This document shows positions 1 to 9,760 of a DNA stretch of 64,000 bases, in pieces. Numbering within the stretch: position 1 is the stretch's first letter; the number at the start of each line of letters is the position of its first letter. The notes under the pieces are model-generated. The model searched no databases, was not told where the DNA came from, and worked only from the letters and a program-made list of their open reading frames with translations. The DNA lies in contig NZ_AUAC01000002.1 in the NCBI RefSeq assembly GCF_000428525.1, positions 248,001 through 312,000 of the forward strand, written 5' to 3'. Both the position numbers and the translations under genes were made by a program. The DNA is from Hellea balneolensis DSM 19091. Its GTDB lineage: Bacteria; Pseudomonadota; Alphaproteobacteria; Caulobacterales; Maricaulaceae.

Positions 1-300
1 AGCTCCCTCTTTGGGAATAATTAGGCGCGACTTTAGGTAAGCTAGCCATGACGCCATGACTAAATAATCCGCGGCGAGCTCAATTCTTAGGTCCTGCGCA
101 TTTTTTATGAAAGCGATATATTGTTCTGCCAATTCCAAAATTGAAATCCGCGCCAGATCAACTTTTTGCTTTCGTGCCAGTTCAAGCAAGAGATGCAACG
201 GGCCTTCATATCCATCTATATCAATGAGCAGCCCCTCACCTTCATCGGCGGCATTATCTGCGGCTTCAAATTTCAGGTCTTCTTGAAAGTCGTCACTCAT
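1..300 (-). CDS. scpA: Segregation and condensation protein A, N-terminal 100 residues (cut by window edge)
   Basis: This is the kleisin subunit that, with ScpB, bridges SMC heads in bacterial condensin and organises the nucleoid. The visible 100 codons begin MSDDFQEDL, then an acidic stretch, then YEGPLHLLLELARKQKVDL at about residues 35-53, the characteristic ScpA N-terminus. ELAADYLVMASWLAYLKSR follows near the cut end. The ATG at 300 overlaps the nagZ stop as ATGA, so the two are translationally coupled. nagZ followed by scpA is a common alphaproteobacterial order. The reading frame stays open to base 1, so the gene continues outside the window. Confidence 0.93.
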   Translation of the reverse strand, partial: MSDDFQEDLKFEAADNAADEGEGLLIDIDGYEGPLHLLLELARKQKVDLARISILELAEQYIAFIKNAQDLRIELAADYLVMASWLAYLKSRLIIPKEGA

Positions 301-1340
301 CCCGCAAGCCTCTCGGCTGTGGGTTTGAGTTCGGGAACGAGTGAGATCAGCTCATCAAATTCGCGCTCCACACTCGCGCGGTCAAATGGCTTTATATGAT
401 CTGCGCAGTGCTCTGCGATAAGCGCCCTACCTTCAGCACGCCCGTCTAAAAGCTTGGCCCCCTTCGCGACATTGACCATATCAGGTAATTTCCCTGAACA
501 CTGCAACGCAATATCGCACCCAGCCGCCAAAGCGCGCTCAGTTTTGCGCTTAAGCCCCCCTTTAAGCGCCTTCATATCCAGATCATCACTCATCACAAGA
601 CCATTAAAGCCAATTGCGGCCCGCACAAGCTCAGTCATGGATTTTTTGGACACGGTCACAGCGGAGCGTGAACTACACTCATAAACAGCATGAGCTGTCA
701 TCGCCATAGGGGCATCAGATAAGGCCCTGAATGGAATAAAATCTGTTCTTTCAAGCGTCTGCCTTGAAGTCTTAATCTTGGGAAGCTCTTTATGACTGTC
801 CACTGTTGCTCGCCCGTGCCCCGGAATATGCTTTATAACAGGCGCGACACCGCCGCACATAAGTCCTGCCATTGCGGCATTAGCGATATCAATAATTGGC
901 GCAGTTTTATTGCCAAAAGCGCGGTCAGAAATGATTGGATCCGCTGATTTTTGCGGCAAATCCAGAACGGGCGCACAGTCAGCCGTGATACCGACATTGC
1001 GCAAATCATCCGCTATAAGTCTGTAAGACAAGTATGCCGCCCTTTTTCCCAAAGGCTCTTCCATGGAATATAGATACTGAAAAGCGGCGCCGGGTGGAAA
1101 ACTTCGCCAATGCGGAGGCCTTAAGCGCTGAACGCGTCCTCCTTCTTGATCAATAAAAATAAGGCAGTTTCTGCCGACAGCTTCGCGCAACTCTTCTGTT
1201 AGGCGGTAAACCTGCTCTGGAGTTTCAACATTGCGGGAGAATAAAATAAACCCCCAAGGATTAGCATCCCGAAAGAAGACTCGCTCTGCGGCTGTCAGTT
1301 TTGGTCCAGAAAGACCTAGGATTACAGCGAGAGCACTCAC
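297..1340 (-). CDS. nagZ: Beta-N-acetylhexosaminidase (glycoside hydrolase family 3)
   Basis: This cytoplasmic enzyme removes GlcNAc from anhydro-muropeptides during peptidoglycan recycling. At 347 residues it is normal for the family. Visible landmarks are FIDQEGGRVQRL (about 62-73), the KHIPGHG loop (170-176) followed by DSH (181-183) carrying the mobile catalytic His, and SDDLDM (251-256) with the nucleophile Asp. It starts with GTG a few bases after the stop of the upstream SPOR gene, and its stop overlaps the scpA start. SPOR, nagZ and scpA therefore look like one transcript. Confidence 0.95.
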   Translation of the reverse strand: MSALAVILGLSGPKLTAAERVFFRDANPWGFILFSRNVETPEQVYRLTEELREAVGRNCLIFIDQEGGRVQRLRPPHWRSFPPGAAFQYLYSMEEPLGKRAAYLSYRLIADDLRNVGITADCAPVLDLPQKSADPIISDRAFGNKTAPIIDIANAAMAGLMCGGVAPVIKHIPGHGRATVDSHKELPKIKTSRQTLERTDFIPFRALSDAPMAMTAHAVYECSSRSAVTVSKKSMTELVRAAIGFNGLVMSDDLDMKALKGGLKRKTERALAAGCDIALQCSGKLPDMVNVAKGAKLLDGRAEGRALIAEHCADHIKPFDRASVEREFDELISLVPELKPTAERLAG

Positions 1341-1341
1341 A

Positions 1342-2124
1342 TTATTTCCGCGTTACAAAACACGCTTGGCCGCGCGCCTTAAATTTATCGCAGAGCGCGA
1401 TTGCTGACGTCTTATCTGCAAGCCCCGCAACACGAAGGCGGTAATAGATGCCCTTTTCGGCCAAATCCGCAAATTTGATATCAGCATACATTTGCGAATT
1501 TATAACGTCACTGAACTTCGTTTCCGTTTTCGTCCAAATCTCCTGCGCCGCTGCTGAGGTTCTGACCGACGCCACCTGAACAACGAAATCACTATTCCCT
1601 GTGCGAATTGAGGCGCCGTTAGGCGCTGATTTAACATAACCGGGCCCTGCCGCCTTTACGCTGCCAGAAGGGTTGGCGGCTTGCGGTTTGGGCTTAGGCG
1701 CTGCAGGCCTCGGCTTTGCCGCGGTAGATCGGCTTGGTGCGGGCTCAACTCTAATATTAGCCGATTTAGGCAGTTCAATCGGCGTTTCGGCCCCAGGTTT
1801 AGTCGTTACAGCTTCATTGGGTGTATTCCCGTCCATAACCTCATAAACAGTTTTATCCTGATTAGGAGTGTCAACACCCCCTGCATTTTCCGGCTCAACT
1901 TTAAAAGGCGTATTATCCGCAATAATCTTTGGCGGAGCATCTCGGTCTCGCACACCGGGCTGATAGACTTTCAAAATGATAAGCGCCAAGGCGAGTAAAA
2001 AACCAAAGCCAATAGCGAGCTTAACTATCCCTGCTCGGCCCGAACTATCGCGCACATCAAAAGGTGTTAGCTCATCATCCGCACGGCCGGCGGCGGAGAA
2101 TATGTCATTTTCATTATTCGTCAT
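1342..2124 (-). CDS. SPOR-domain inner-membrane protein
   Basis: A 260-residue bitopic protein. It has a short cytoplasmic N-terminus, one membrane segment (about residues 33-52), a long Pro/Lys/Ala-rich periplasmic linker and a C-terminal SPOR domain (about 178-258, beginning FVVQVASVRTSAAAQEIW). SPOR domains bind denuded glycan strands at the division septum, so a role in envelope division or remodelling is inferred. In many alphaproteobacteria a SPOR protein sits just upstream of nagZ, as here. The usual argS between it and dgt is absent: only 116 bases separate this gene from dgt. Confidence 0.85.
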   Translation of the reverse strand: MTNNENDIFSAAGRADDELTPFDVRDSSGRAGIVKLAIGFGFLLALALIILKVYQPGVRDRDAPPKIIADNTPFKVEPENAGGVDTPNQDKTVYEVMDGNTPNEAVTTKPGAETPIELPKSANIRVEPAPSRSTAAKPRPAAPKPKPQAANPSGSVKAAGPGYVKSAPNGASIRTGNSDFVVQVASVRTSAAAQEIWTKTETKFSDVINSQMYADIKFADLAEKGIYYRLRVAGLADKTSAIALCDKFKARGQACFVTRK

Positions 2125-2159
2125 GTTTCAGTCCTGCAAATCTGCGCAAGCATATATTC

Positions 2160-2177
2160 GGGTGCCGATTCGCACCC
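2160..2177. other. Small inverted repeat between dgt and the SPOR gene
   Basis: A perfect 6-bp stem (GGGTGC ... GCACCC) with a 6-base loop lies in the 116-base gap after dgt. Neither strand has a clear T-run after it, so a factor-independent terminator is doubtful. It could be a weak terminator or an RNA end-stabilising hairpin for dgt. Confidence 0.3.
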
Positions 2178-2240
2178 TTGGTTATACAGCAATAAGGCAG
2201 ATTTAGGTATGAAGGGTTAACGGATATTTACAATGTTTCT

Positions 2241-3431
2241 CTACAGATAGCCTGACACTGAAAATAGCTGCTTATGTTCGGTGATCGCAAAACTGTCCGT
2301 CATGCCCGCGATATAATCACAAACAACGCGTGCGGTTTGTTCTGTCTTGGGCCCATTACATTTATCACGCTGCGCAGTTGGCAGTAGTGTAGGATCATCA
2401 ATAAAGAGATCAAAGAGCTCTCGCACGACACGCCTCGCCTGTCCCATCATGCGGTTCACTTTGTAATGACGATACATGTTGTCAAAGAGGAATTTTCGCA
2501 GGGGTGATTCTTTCTCGCGAAACTCTTCAGAAAACTCGCAGATAGAATGATCCAGCCCGCGAATTTCATCCGCACTTTTGGGATTAGCGTCAGCCAAACG
2601 GCGGCGGGTCTCAGCCAGTACATCCGCCACCATATAGCCAATCATATCCCGCACGGCCTCATGTATCATCCGGTCTTCGGAAATGACAGGATAGCGGCGG
2701 CGTACATCAGCAAAGGCCTCACCCACCATTGGAACTTCGCAAATATCCGCTACGGAAAAGAGCCCTGCCCTTAAACCATCATCAATATCGTGATTATTAT
2801 AAGCGATATCATCGGCGAGCGCCGCAACCTGCGCTTCAGGTCCGGCATAGGTATCGAGTTCCAATCCTTCCCAATCCTTTAGCTCACGCAAAGCCCAAGG
2901 CAATGACGCCTTATCCGCCTCGCTCTTAATCACAGGGCCATTATGCTTGGCGATACCTTCCAGCGTCTCCCATGTCAGGTTAAGGCCGTCAAATTCCGCG
3001 TAGCGCCCTTCCAAATGCTCGACAATGCGCAGCGTATTGGCGTTATGATCAAAGCCGCCATAGGGTTCCATCCCCGCATGAAGCGCATCCTCACCCGAAT
3101 GACCAAAGGGCGGATGACCAAGATCATGGGCGAGCGCGAGACATTCGGCCAAATCTTCATCCAGTCCCAAAACCCGCGAAATGGAGCGCGCAATTTGCGA
3201 GACTTCAAGGCTGTGCGTCAAGCGCGTGCGGTAATAATCACCTTCATGGGCGACGAAGACTTGCGTCTTACCTTTAAGGCGGCGAAAGGCAGAAGAATGG
3301 ATAATACGGTCTTTATCGCGCTGAAACGGACTACGCTCAGACCCGCTAGGCTGCGCGATGCGGCGACCACGGCACTTGACCGGATCAGAGGCATATATGG
3401 CGCGTTCGCGAATGGCGGGAAATTTACCCAT
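2241..3431 (-). CDS. dgt: Deoxyguanosinetriphosphate triphosphohydrolase-like HD protein
   Basis: HD-superfamily dNTPase that hydrolyses dNTP to deoxynucleoside plus triphosphate. The metal site is intact: H73 in RTRLTHSLEVSQIAR, HD at 102-103 in LAHDLGHPPFGHSGE, and the later Asp in ADDIAYNNHDIDDG. Its 396 residues match the short bacterial Dgt-like class rather than the roughly 500-residue E. coli Dgt. It is divergent from the erpA-like gene with 44 bases between starts, and dgt next to an A-type Fe-S carrier is a recurrent alphaproteobacterial pairing. The substrate (dGTP only or any dNTP) cannot be judged from sequence. Confidence 0.92.
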   Translation of the reverse strand: MGKFPAIRERAIYASDPVKCRGRRIAQPSGSERSPFQRDKDRIIHSSAFRRLKGKTQVFVAHEGDYYRTRLTHSLEVSQIARSISRVLGLDEDLAECLALAHDLGHPPFGHSGEDALHAGMEPYGGFDHNANTLRIVEHLEGRYAEFDGLNLTWETLEGIAKHNGPVIKSEADKASLPWALRELKDWEGLELDTYAGPEAQVAALADDIAYNNHDIDDGLRAGLFSVADICEVPMVGEAFADVRRRYPVISEDRMIHEAVRDMIGYMVADVLAETRRRLADANPKSADEIRGLDHSICEFSEEFREKESPLRKFLFDNMYRHYKVNRMMGQARRVVRELFDLFIDDPTLLPTAQRDKCNGPKTEQTARVVCDYIAGMTDSFAITEHKQLFSVSGYL

Positions 3432-3475
3432 TATGTAAACCTTTATTTATCCGACTCACCGCTTATATAGACTTT

Positions 3476-3814
3476 ATGACAACAGTTGCCACCCAAGTTT
3501 CCCTTTCGGCCAATGCGGCTAAGCAAATCAACGCCATCATGGCCAAACAAGGCGTGGATAAATATCTACGCGTCGCGGTCGAAGGCGGCGGCTGTTCAGG
3601 CTTTCAATATAAATTCGATTTTGCAGATGCACCCAACGCCGATGACCTTGTACTAGAACGCGACGGTGCAAAAGTCGTGATTGACGATATGAGCTTAGAG
3701 TTCTTGGAGGGCTCAGAAATTGACTATACCAATGAGCTGATTGGCTCAGCGTTTAAGATACATAATCCGAATGCAACGGCAGGGTGCGGGTGCGGGACGA
3801 GTTTTAGTATTTAG
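3476..3814 (+). CDS. erpA: A-type iron-sulfur cluster insertion protein
   Basis: A 112-residue HesB/IscA-family carrier that receives Fe-S clusters from the scaffold and passes them to apo-proteins. The three ligand cysteines are C40 in GGGCSGFQYKF and C104/C106 in AGCGCGTSF at the C-terminus. The motif spacing fits ErpA, but IscA paralogues are similar, so the symbol is provisional. It is divergent from dgt. Its stop overlaps by four bases the end of the convergent toxin gene. Confidence 0.87.
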   Translation: MTTVATQVSLSANAAKQINAIMAKQGVDKYLRVAVEGGGCSGFQYKFDFADAPNADDLVLERDGAKVVIDDMSLEFLEGSEIDYTNELIGSAFKIHNPNATAGCGCGTSFSI

Positions 3815-4140
3815 AGCCCCAAAAGCACTTTAATCTTCGCCCTAACAGCCTGCAATTCCGCAGGGCTCACAGACCCTTTATGTTTTGCCTTTCTGGCTCG
3901 CCAATCCAAGCTTTTGACTTGGTCAGACAGAACCGCGCTTTCGTGTCCTATAATGACTTCAAACGGATAGCCTTTGATTTTACTCGTCATCGGGCAGCAA
4001 ATCATCATGCCGCGTTTTTTGTTATAAATAGCGGGTGATAAAACAAGGGCGGGCCTGTGTCCCGCTTGTTCATGCCCGGCTTGCGGCGAAAAATGTAGCC
4101 AGACAATATCTCCGGATTCGGGAACATAAGAGGCTCCCAT
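3811..4140 (-). CDS. MazF/PemK-type toxin (endoribonuclease)
   Basis: A 109-residue protein with the MazF fold signature: the N-terminal GDIVWLHFSPQAGHEQAGHRP strand-loop with the conserved basic/His segment, then PALVLSP, MMICCPMTSKIKGYPFEV and QVKSLDWRARK (the segment with the conserved S-x-D and R). Family members cleave mRNA at short sites and are neutralised by a MazE partner. The ATG overlaps the antitoxin stop as TGATG, giving coupled expression. The pair sits between pyrG and the erpA-like gene, probably an acquired module. The toxin reads full length and has its expected conserved residues, so it is probably functional. Confidence 0.88.
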   Translation of the reverse strand: MGASYVPESGDIVWLHFSPQAGHEQAGHRPALVLSPAIYNKKRGMMICCPMTSKIKGYPFEVIIGHESAVLSDQVKSLDWRARKAKHKGSVSPAELQAVRAKIKVLLGL

Positions 4141-4385
4141 CAGAGGTCAAACTCTTCACCTATAGAAGGCTCAAAACTCATATCTTCGGGCATGTTTTCT
4201 TCGGTCATAGCAGCGACAAGAGCTTCCAGCGAGGCGCATTCGTCCATCAAAGGTTTGATTGTAATAACGCCGTCCTCTTCGCGAATTTCAAGCTCTTGAT
4301 CGAGTTCCAGATTGGCGGCTTCCATAATAGCCGCCGGTAAGCGAACCGCCGCACTATTTCCCCACTTTTTCACAACAGCTTTCAT
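4140..4385 (-). CDS. MazE-type antitoxin (AbrB-like DNA-binding)
   Basis: An 81-residue antitoxin. The N-terminus MKAVVKKWGNSAAVRLPAAI is the swapped-hairpin AbrB/MazE DNA-binding domain; the acidic C-terminal half (many Glu and Asp, ending EEFDL) is the toxin-binding tail. I start it at the ATG at 4385 because AAGGAG sits 8 bases upstream. A start 10 codons earlier is possible but has no ribosome binding site and would lie upstream of the predicted promoter start. It is followed directly by the toxin. Confidence 0.88.
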   Translation of the reverse strand: MKAVVKKWGNSAAVRLPAAIMEAANLELDQELEIREEDGVITIKPLMDECASLEALVAAMTEENMPEDMSFEPSIGEEFDL

Positions 4386-4404
4386 AAAAGTCTCCTTGAT
4401 GTGA

Positions 4405-4433
4405 AAGATAGGCATGTCGACTTAATGTGTCAA
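4405..4433 (-). promoter_or_regulatory. Sigma-70-type promoter of the mazEF-like operon
   Basis: Reading the minus strand, TTGACA (4433-4428) is separated by exactly 17 bases from TATCTT (4410-4405). The predicted start near 4398 gives a leader of about 13 bases, just enough for the AAGGAG site. This is the cleanest promoter in the window. Confidence 0.65.
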
Positions 4434-4435
4434 CA

Positions 4436-4447
4436 TTGTATATACAA
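4436..4447. promoter_or_regulatory. Palindrome, probable antitoxin operator
   Basis: TTGTATATACAA is a perfect 12-bp palindrome directly upstream of the -35 box of the toxin-antitoxin promoter and abutting the pyrG stop codon. MazE-type antitoxins bind AT-rich palindromes at their own promoter, so autoregulation here is likely by position. Not verified. Confidence 0.5.
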
Positions 4448-6522
<2,075 letters not shown>

Positions 6523-6637
6523 GTCGGTCTCTTATTCGGTGTAAGGGCGCGGATTAGCGGAAAATTCTATATCGTGCTAGGGTTATTTAAGCATCCGATG
6601 CGCATTTTCAAGACGTGATACTTTACGGTCAGGGAAG

Positions 6638-7006
6638 CTAAGCGGCGTATTCTCTAAAGGTTTCAAGGGGCACACGTTCCAGGGCTACTTGATGCGTGGC
6701 CTTTAACACCACTTTTGGAGCCTTCCCTGCAGCATATGCCTCCCTCCAGCGGTCCAAACACACGCACCACTTATCGCCGGCTTTTAAACCCGGAAAGCTA
6801 TATTGAGGTACAGGCGTGGAGAGATCATTCCCGCAAGCCTTTGAAAAGGCTAAAAACTCATCTGTCATCACTGCGCAAACAATATGGCGTCCACGATCAT
6901 GCGGGCCTGTCTCGCAGCATCCATCCCGAAACCACCCCGTTAAAGGGTCAAAGGAGCAAGGAACCAAAGCCTCGCCCAATACATTAAGGCTGTTCTTAAA
7001 ACTCAT
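6638..7006 (-). CDS. DUF2237 family protein
   Basis: A 122-residue cytoplasmic protein of unknown function. It carries the typical conserved string of DUF2237: NVLGEALVPCS, TGWFRDGCCETGPHDRGRH, VCAVMTDEFLAFS, GNDLSTP, FPGLKAGDKWCVC and the closing KATHQVALERVPLE. Several conserved cysteines and histidines suggest metal binding, but this is not established. It stands alone upstream of the pterin gene pair with a 13-base gap, so co-transcription downstream of that pair is possible. Confidence 0.88.
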   Translation of the reverse strand: MSFKNSLNVLGEALVPCSFDPLTGWFRDGCCETGPHDRGRHIVCAVMTDEFLAFSKACGNDLSTPVPQYSFPGLKAGDKWCVCLDRWREAYAAGKAPKVVLKATHQVALERVPLETFREYAA

Positions 7007-7019
7007 ATAGAAGCCTCAT

Positions 7020-7745
7020 TTAGGAAAGGTGCTGCCCACCGTCCACAGCAATCATTTGCCCAGTCACGGATGAGGCGGATAGTAAATACCGGACCGCTTC
7101 TAAAAGCTTTCCGGGCGGGGAGCCTGTTTCCAGTAGCGTTGACTGGACTTCCTGCGCAAATTCTTCATCGCTTTGCATATGGTTTTTAAGAGTTGGCCCC
7201 GGTCCAATCGCATTTACTCGAATTTTGGGCGCCATAGACTGCGCAAGCGTTTTAGTTGCCCAGTGCAGAGCTGATTTTGACATCGCATAAGTAAAAAATG
7301 TCGGATCAGGCTTTAGAACGCGCTGATCTATCATGTTGATAATGCTACCCTTTTTATCGTTGGGCAATTGCTTAAATAATTGCTGTGACAAGCTAAGTGG
7401 AGCCCGCAGGTTAATGTCCATGTGGTAATCATAACTGGTTCGGGAGAAATCTTCAGCACGGTCATCCTGGAAGGTGGAGGCATTATTGATAAGGGCCGTT
7501 AAAGGCAGCCCTATGGCCTCGGACGCGCGGCTTACAAGCGTCTCTAAATCTTGCGGGACAAAGAGGTTAGCTTGTACAATAGCTGCTGTGCCGCCTTGGT
7601 CAGAAATCTCTGACGCCAGCTTTTCGGCGCCTGACTTGCTTCGGTTGTAATGTATAGCCACGGCCCATCCATCGGCGGCTAGACCCTTTGCAAGATACCG
7701 CCCAACACGGGCTCCCGCCCCCGTAATGAGAATAGCGCCGCTCAT
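7020..7745 (-). CDS. FolM/pteridine-reductase-like short-chain dehydrogenase
   Basis: A 241-residue Rossmann SDR. The NADP-binding motif TGAGARVGR, with Arg at the position where most SDRs have Ile, is typical of pteridine reductases. ALINNAS, the YAMSKSAL catalytic Tyr/Lys and INLRAPL follow. FolM-type enzymes reduce dihydro-monapterin or dihydrobiopterin. I chose the ATG at 7745, which overlaps the stop of the preceding PTPS-like gene as ATGA; the longer frame would lie inside that gene. Coupling to a pterin-fold gene supports a pterin role. The exact substrate is inference. Confidence 0.78.
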   Translation of the reverse strand: MSGAILITGAGARVGRYLAKGLAADGWAVAIHYNRSKSGAEKLASEISDQGGTAAIVQANLFVPQDLETLVSRASEAIGLPLTALINNASTFQDDRAEDFSRTSYDYHMDINLRAPLSLSQQLFKQLPNDKKGSIINMIDQRVLKPDPTFFTYAMSKSALHWATKTLAQSMAPKIRVNAIGPGPTLKNHMQSDEEFAQEVQSTLLETGSPPGKLLEAVRYLLSASSVTGQMIAVDGGQHLS

Positions 7746-8116
7746 GAGCGCCTGACGCGCGCCCGCTCCCCGCAAGAGGGACGACGCACTTCAACGCAGG
7801 ACAGCCCAGGCAAGCGCGGCTCAAGGCGTTCAAAAATCCATTTAGCAATTTGCTCCAAAGCGGGCTGTTCCAATCCCTCCACCTCATTTAAAAGTGAATG
7901 ATCGAGCGGCGCGACAACGTCTTTTATGATTTGCTCAATTTTCCAGAGATCGCGGATCCAGCCTTTTTCTTCCTGAGCATCGCCTTCTATGCGAACTGTC
8001 CCTGCAAAGCTGTGCCCATGAATTTTCTTGAACAGATCATTAGCGTCGGCATGGCCGAAATAATGCGCAGCTTCGAACTGAAAGTCTTTTTCGATTTCAA
8101 AGGTTAGATTTGCCAT
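7742..8116 (-). CDS. 6-pyruvoyl-tetrahydropterin synthase-fold protein lacking canonical catalytic residues
   Basis: A 124-residue T-fold protein of the PTPS/QueD family. Zn ligands are present: the His in QFEAAHYFGH and both His of KIHGHSF. DHSLLNE, normally carrying the catalytic His/Asp, is also present. The catalytic Cys four residues before HGH in QueD (C-G-R-L-H-G-H) is Phe here, and the pterin-binding Glu of the C-terminal KET motif is replaced within VEVRRPS. It therefore cannot be assumed to be QueD. It is translationally coupled to a FolM-like reductase, pointing to a folate or monapterin branch. Confidence 0.75.
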   Translation of the reverse strand: MANLTFEIEKDFQFEAAHYFGHADANDLFKKIHGHSFAGTVRIEGDAQEEKGWIRDLWKIEQIIKDVVAPLDHSLLNEVEGLEQPALEQIAKWIFERLEPRLPGLSCVEVRRPSCGERARVRRS

Positions 8117-8130
8117 ATCAATGACAATCC

Positions 8131-9099
8131 CTACATGACGCGGCTAACAAGTGCCAGCATGTAAAGGATATAGCCGATCACAAATATAATACCTGTGAAT
8201 TTGCCAATCGGTTGACGCCTTAGAACAAAAACCAATAGAGCCGCTGACGAGGCTAACATAACCCAAACGTCAAAGGCCAATAGTTGCGGCTCAATCGGAA
8301 CGGGCCCAGTTAATGCCGTCGCGCCCATCACGGCAAAGAGGTTAAACACGTTAGACCCCAGAACATTACCAATCGCCACCTCTGAATGTCCCCTGTAAGA
8401 GGCCACTACAACTGTAGCAATTTCAGGAAGTGATGTCCCGATCGCGACTATGGTCAAACCAATTATGGTTTCTGATATGCCCATTTCAGCGGCGATAAAG
8501 ACAGCATTATCAACAATTAGCTTACCGCCAATCACGAGGCCAACTATGCCAACGATGACATAAACAAAAGACACCCAAACATTTGTCGGAAGACCATCTT
8601 CGCCCTCCTCTATTTCTGTCATTTCATCAAGTATCGGATCATGAATGCCAGCTTTTGACAACCGAAACATCCACAGGAGATAAATTACGATACCTGCAAA
8701 AAGAATAGCGCCCTGCCACATCGCCAGTGGGTTGTTAATGAAGGCAAGGGCTATGAATAAGAAGGTAGCAAAAAGACAAACAAAAGTATTACGCGCGACC
8801 CCCGTCATATTTGTCGGAATTGCCATGATCAGCGCCGGGAGCCCCAAGGCGAGCAACACATTAGCAATGTTAGACCCGATAACGTTACCTGCCGCAAGTT
8901 CACCTGCCCCTTGAAGCACAGCTTGAACACCTACAACAAGTTCTGGCGCGGAAGTGCCAAAGGCGACAATTGTCAGGCCAACAATAAGCGCAGGAACGCC
9001 CCAATGCCGGGCAAGCGCTGCCGCGCCGCGCACCATCCAGTCCCCTGCGATAATCAGGAAGACAATACCGAGAACGAGTAAAAGAACCGGGACAAGCAT
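8131..9099 (-). CDS. Calcium/sodium antiporter of the CaCA family (YrbG-like)
   Basis: A 322-residue inner-membrane exchanger with ten or so hydrophobic segments. The two inverted alpha repeats are clear: GTSAPELVVG with GNVIGSNIANVLL in the first half, GTSLPEIATVVVAS with GNVLGSNVFNLF in the second. These Glu/Asn/Ser residues build the cation site in CaCA exchangers. An acidic loop (about 173-183, EMTEIEEGEDG) separates the halves. A 41-codon gene for a membrane peptide lies 12 bases upstream on the same strand. Ca2+ specificity is assumed from the family. Confidence 0.9.
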   Translation of the reverse strand: MLVPVLLLVLGIVFLIIAGDWMVRGAAALARHWGVPALIVGLTIVAFGTSAPELVVGVQAVLQGAGELAAGNVIGSNIANVLLALGLPALIMAIPTNMTGVARNTFVCLFATFLFIALAFINNPLAMWQGAILFAGIVIYLLWMFRLSKAGIHDPILDEMTEIEEGEDGLPTNVWVSFVYVIVGIVGLVIGGKLIVDNAVFIAAEMGISETIIGLTIVAIGTSLPEIATVVVASYRGHSEVAIGNVLGSNVFNLFAVMGATALTGPVPIEPQLLAFDVWVMLASSAALLVFVLRRQPIGKFTGIIFVIGYILYMLALVSRVM

Positions 9100-9111
9100 G
9101 TCCGCTAAGCC

Positions 9112-9237
9112 TTAGTCGAAGCGTTTAAATTCGAGAATATTCAGGCCGCCAAATAAAAGTGCGATCAAACCGAATGTAAATAACGCTGGATCAATGGAAA
9201 TACCAAAGATCGAAATACCAGCTTGGATAAGGGCCAT
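9112..9237 (-). CDS. 41-residue single-span membrane peptide upstream of the antiporter
   Basis: A short gene missed by length cut-offs. It encodes MALIQAGISIFGIS, then a hydrophobic stretch (about residues 17-34) and a charged end LEFKRFD. AGGAAA lies 8 bases before the ATG. The stop is 12 bases before the ATG of the CaCA antiporter on the same strand. Its composition (one membrane helix, short polar tail) and tight position suggest an accessory or regulatory peptide for the exchanger, or a leader that couples its translation. I recognise no family. Confidence 0.55.
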   Translation of the reverse strand: MALIQAGISIFGISIDPALFTFGLIALLFGGLNILEFKRFD

Positions 9238-9369
9238 TATTATGTTTCCTATTCGAAAGAATTATGAATTTTGCGCTCTATAACCTGCTTCTTTAGAAAC
9301 GCCAACCCATCTTGACGGCATGTATCAAAATAAGCTCATGTAAAAGTGACGCAAGTAAAGGAGCATGAA

Positions 9370-9729
9370 ATGGCCAAAATATTAGCCGTAAGCGGTGTAT
9401 TTATTAAATGCAAAGACCCTGAGGGGTACCGAAAATGGTGGAGCGATCACATGGGGGCCGAACTCACAGATTGGGGCACCCTCGAATATTTACCGGATGG
9501 TAAAGGACGCTCTATGTTCGCGCCTTTCAAAGTTGATTCGGATTATTTCAAAGGAAGCGACGAGCGCTTCATGGTCAATTTAAGAGTTGATGACGTGGCA
9601 ACCCTTATTGAAAAAGCCCGAAAAGGCGGCGCAAAGATTATTGGCGATATCGAAGACACAGAATACGGTATTTTTGGCTGGTTTATTGACCCGGAAGGTA
9701 TCAAGATAGAACTCTGGCAAGAAAACTAA
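9370..9729 (+). CDS. VOC (glyoxalase/bleomycin-resistance fold) protein
   Basis: A 119-residue single-domain protein with the VOC pattern: GVFIKCKDPEGYRKWWSDHMGAEL at the start, FMVNLRVDDVATLIEKARKGG in the middle, and the closing FGWFIDPEGIKIELWQ with a metal-binding Glu. The ATG at 9370 is preceded at proper distance by AAAGGAG; an earlier in-frame GTG at 9346 has no such site. The family includes glyoxalases, dioxygenases and resistance proteins, so no reaction is assigned. It is probably co-transcribed with the next gene, 31 bases downstream. Confidence 0.82.
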   Translation: MAKILAVSGVFIKCKDPEGYRKWWSDHMGAELTDWGTLEYLPDGKGRSMFAPFKVDSDYFKGSDERFMVNLRVDDVATLIEKARKGGAKIIGDIEDTEYGIFGWFIDPEGIKIELWQEN

Positions 9730-9760
9730 ATTTCAAGCCACAATTATAAAAGGAAAAACT

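Noticed and set aside
2943-3470. A 175-codon plus-strand frame opposite dgt
   Set aside because: Shadow of dgt; rich in Arg and Met with no family pattern.
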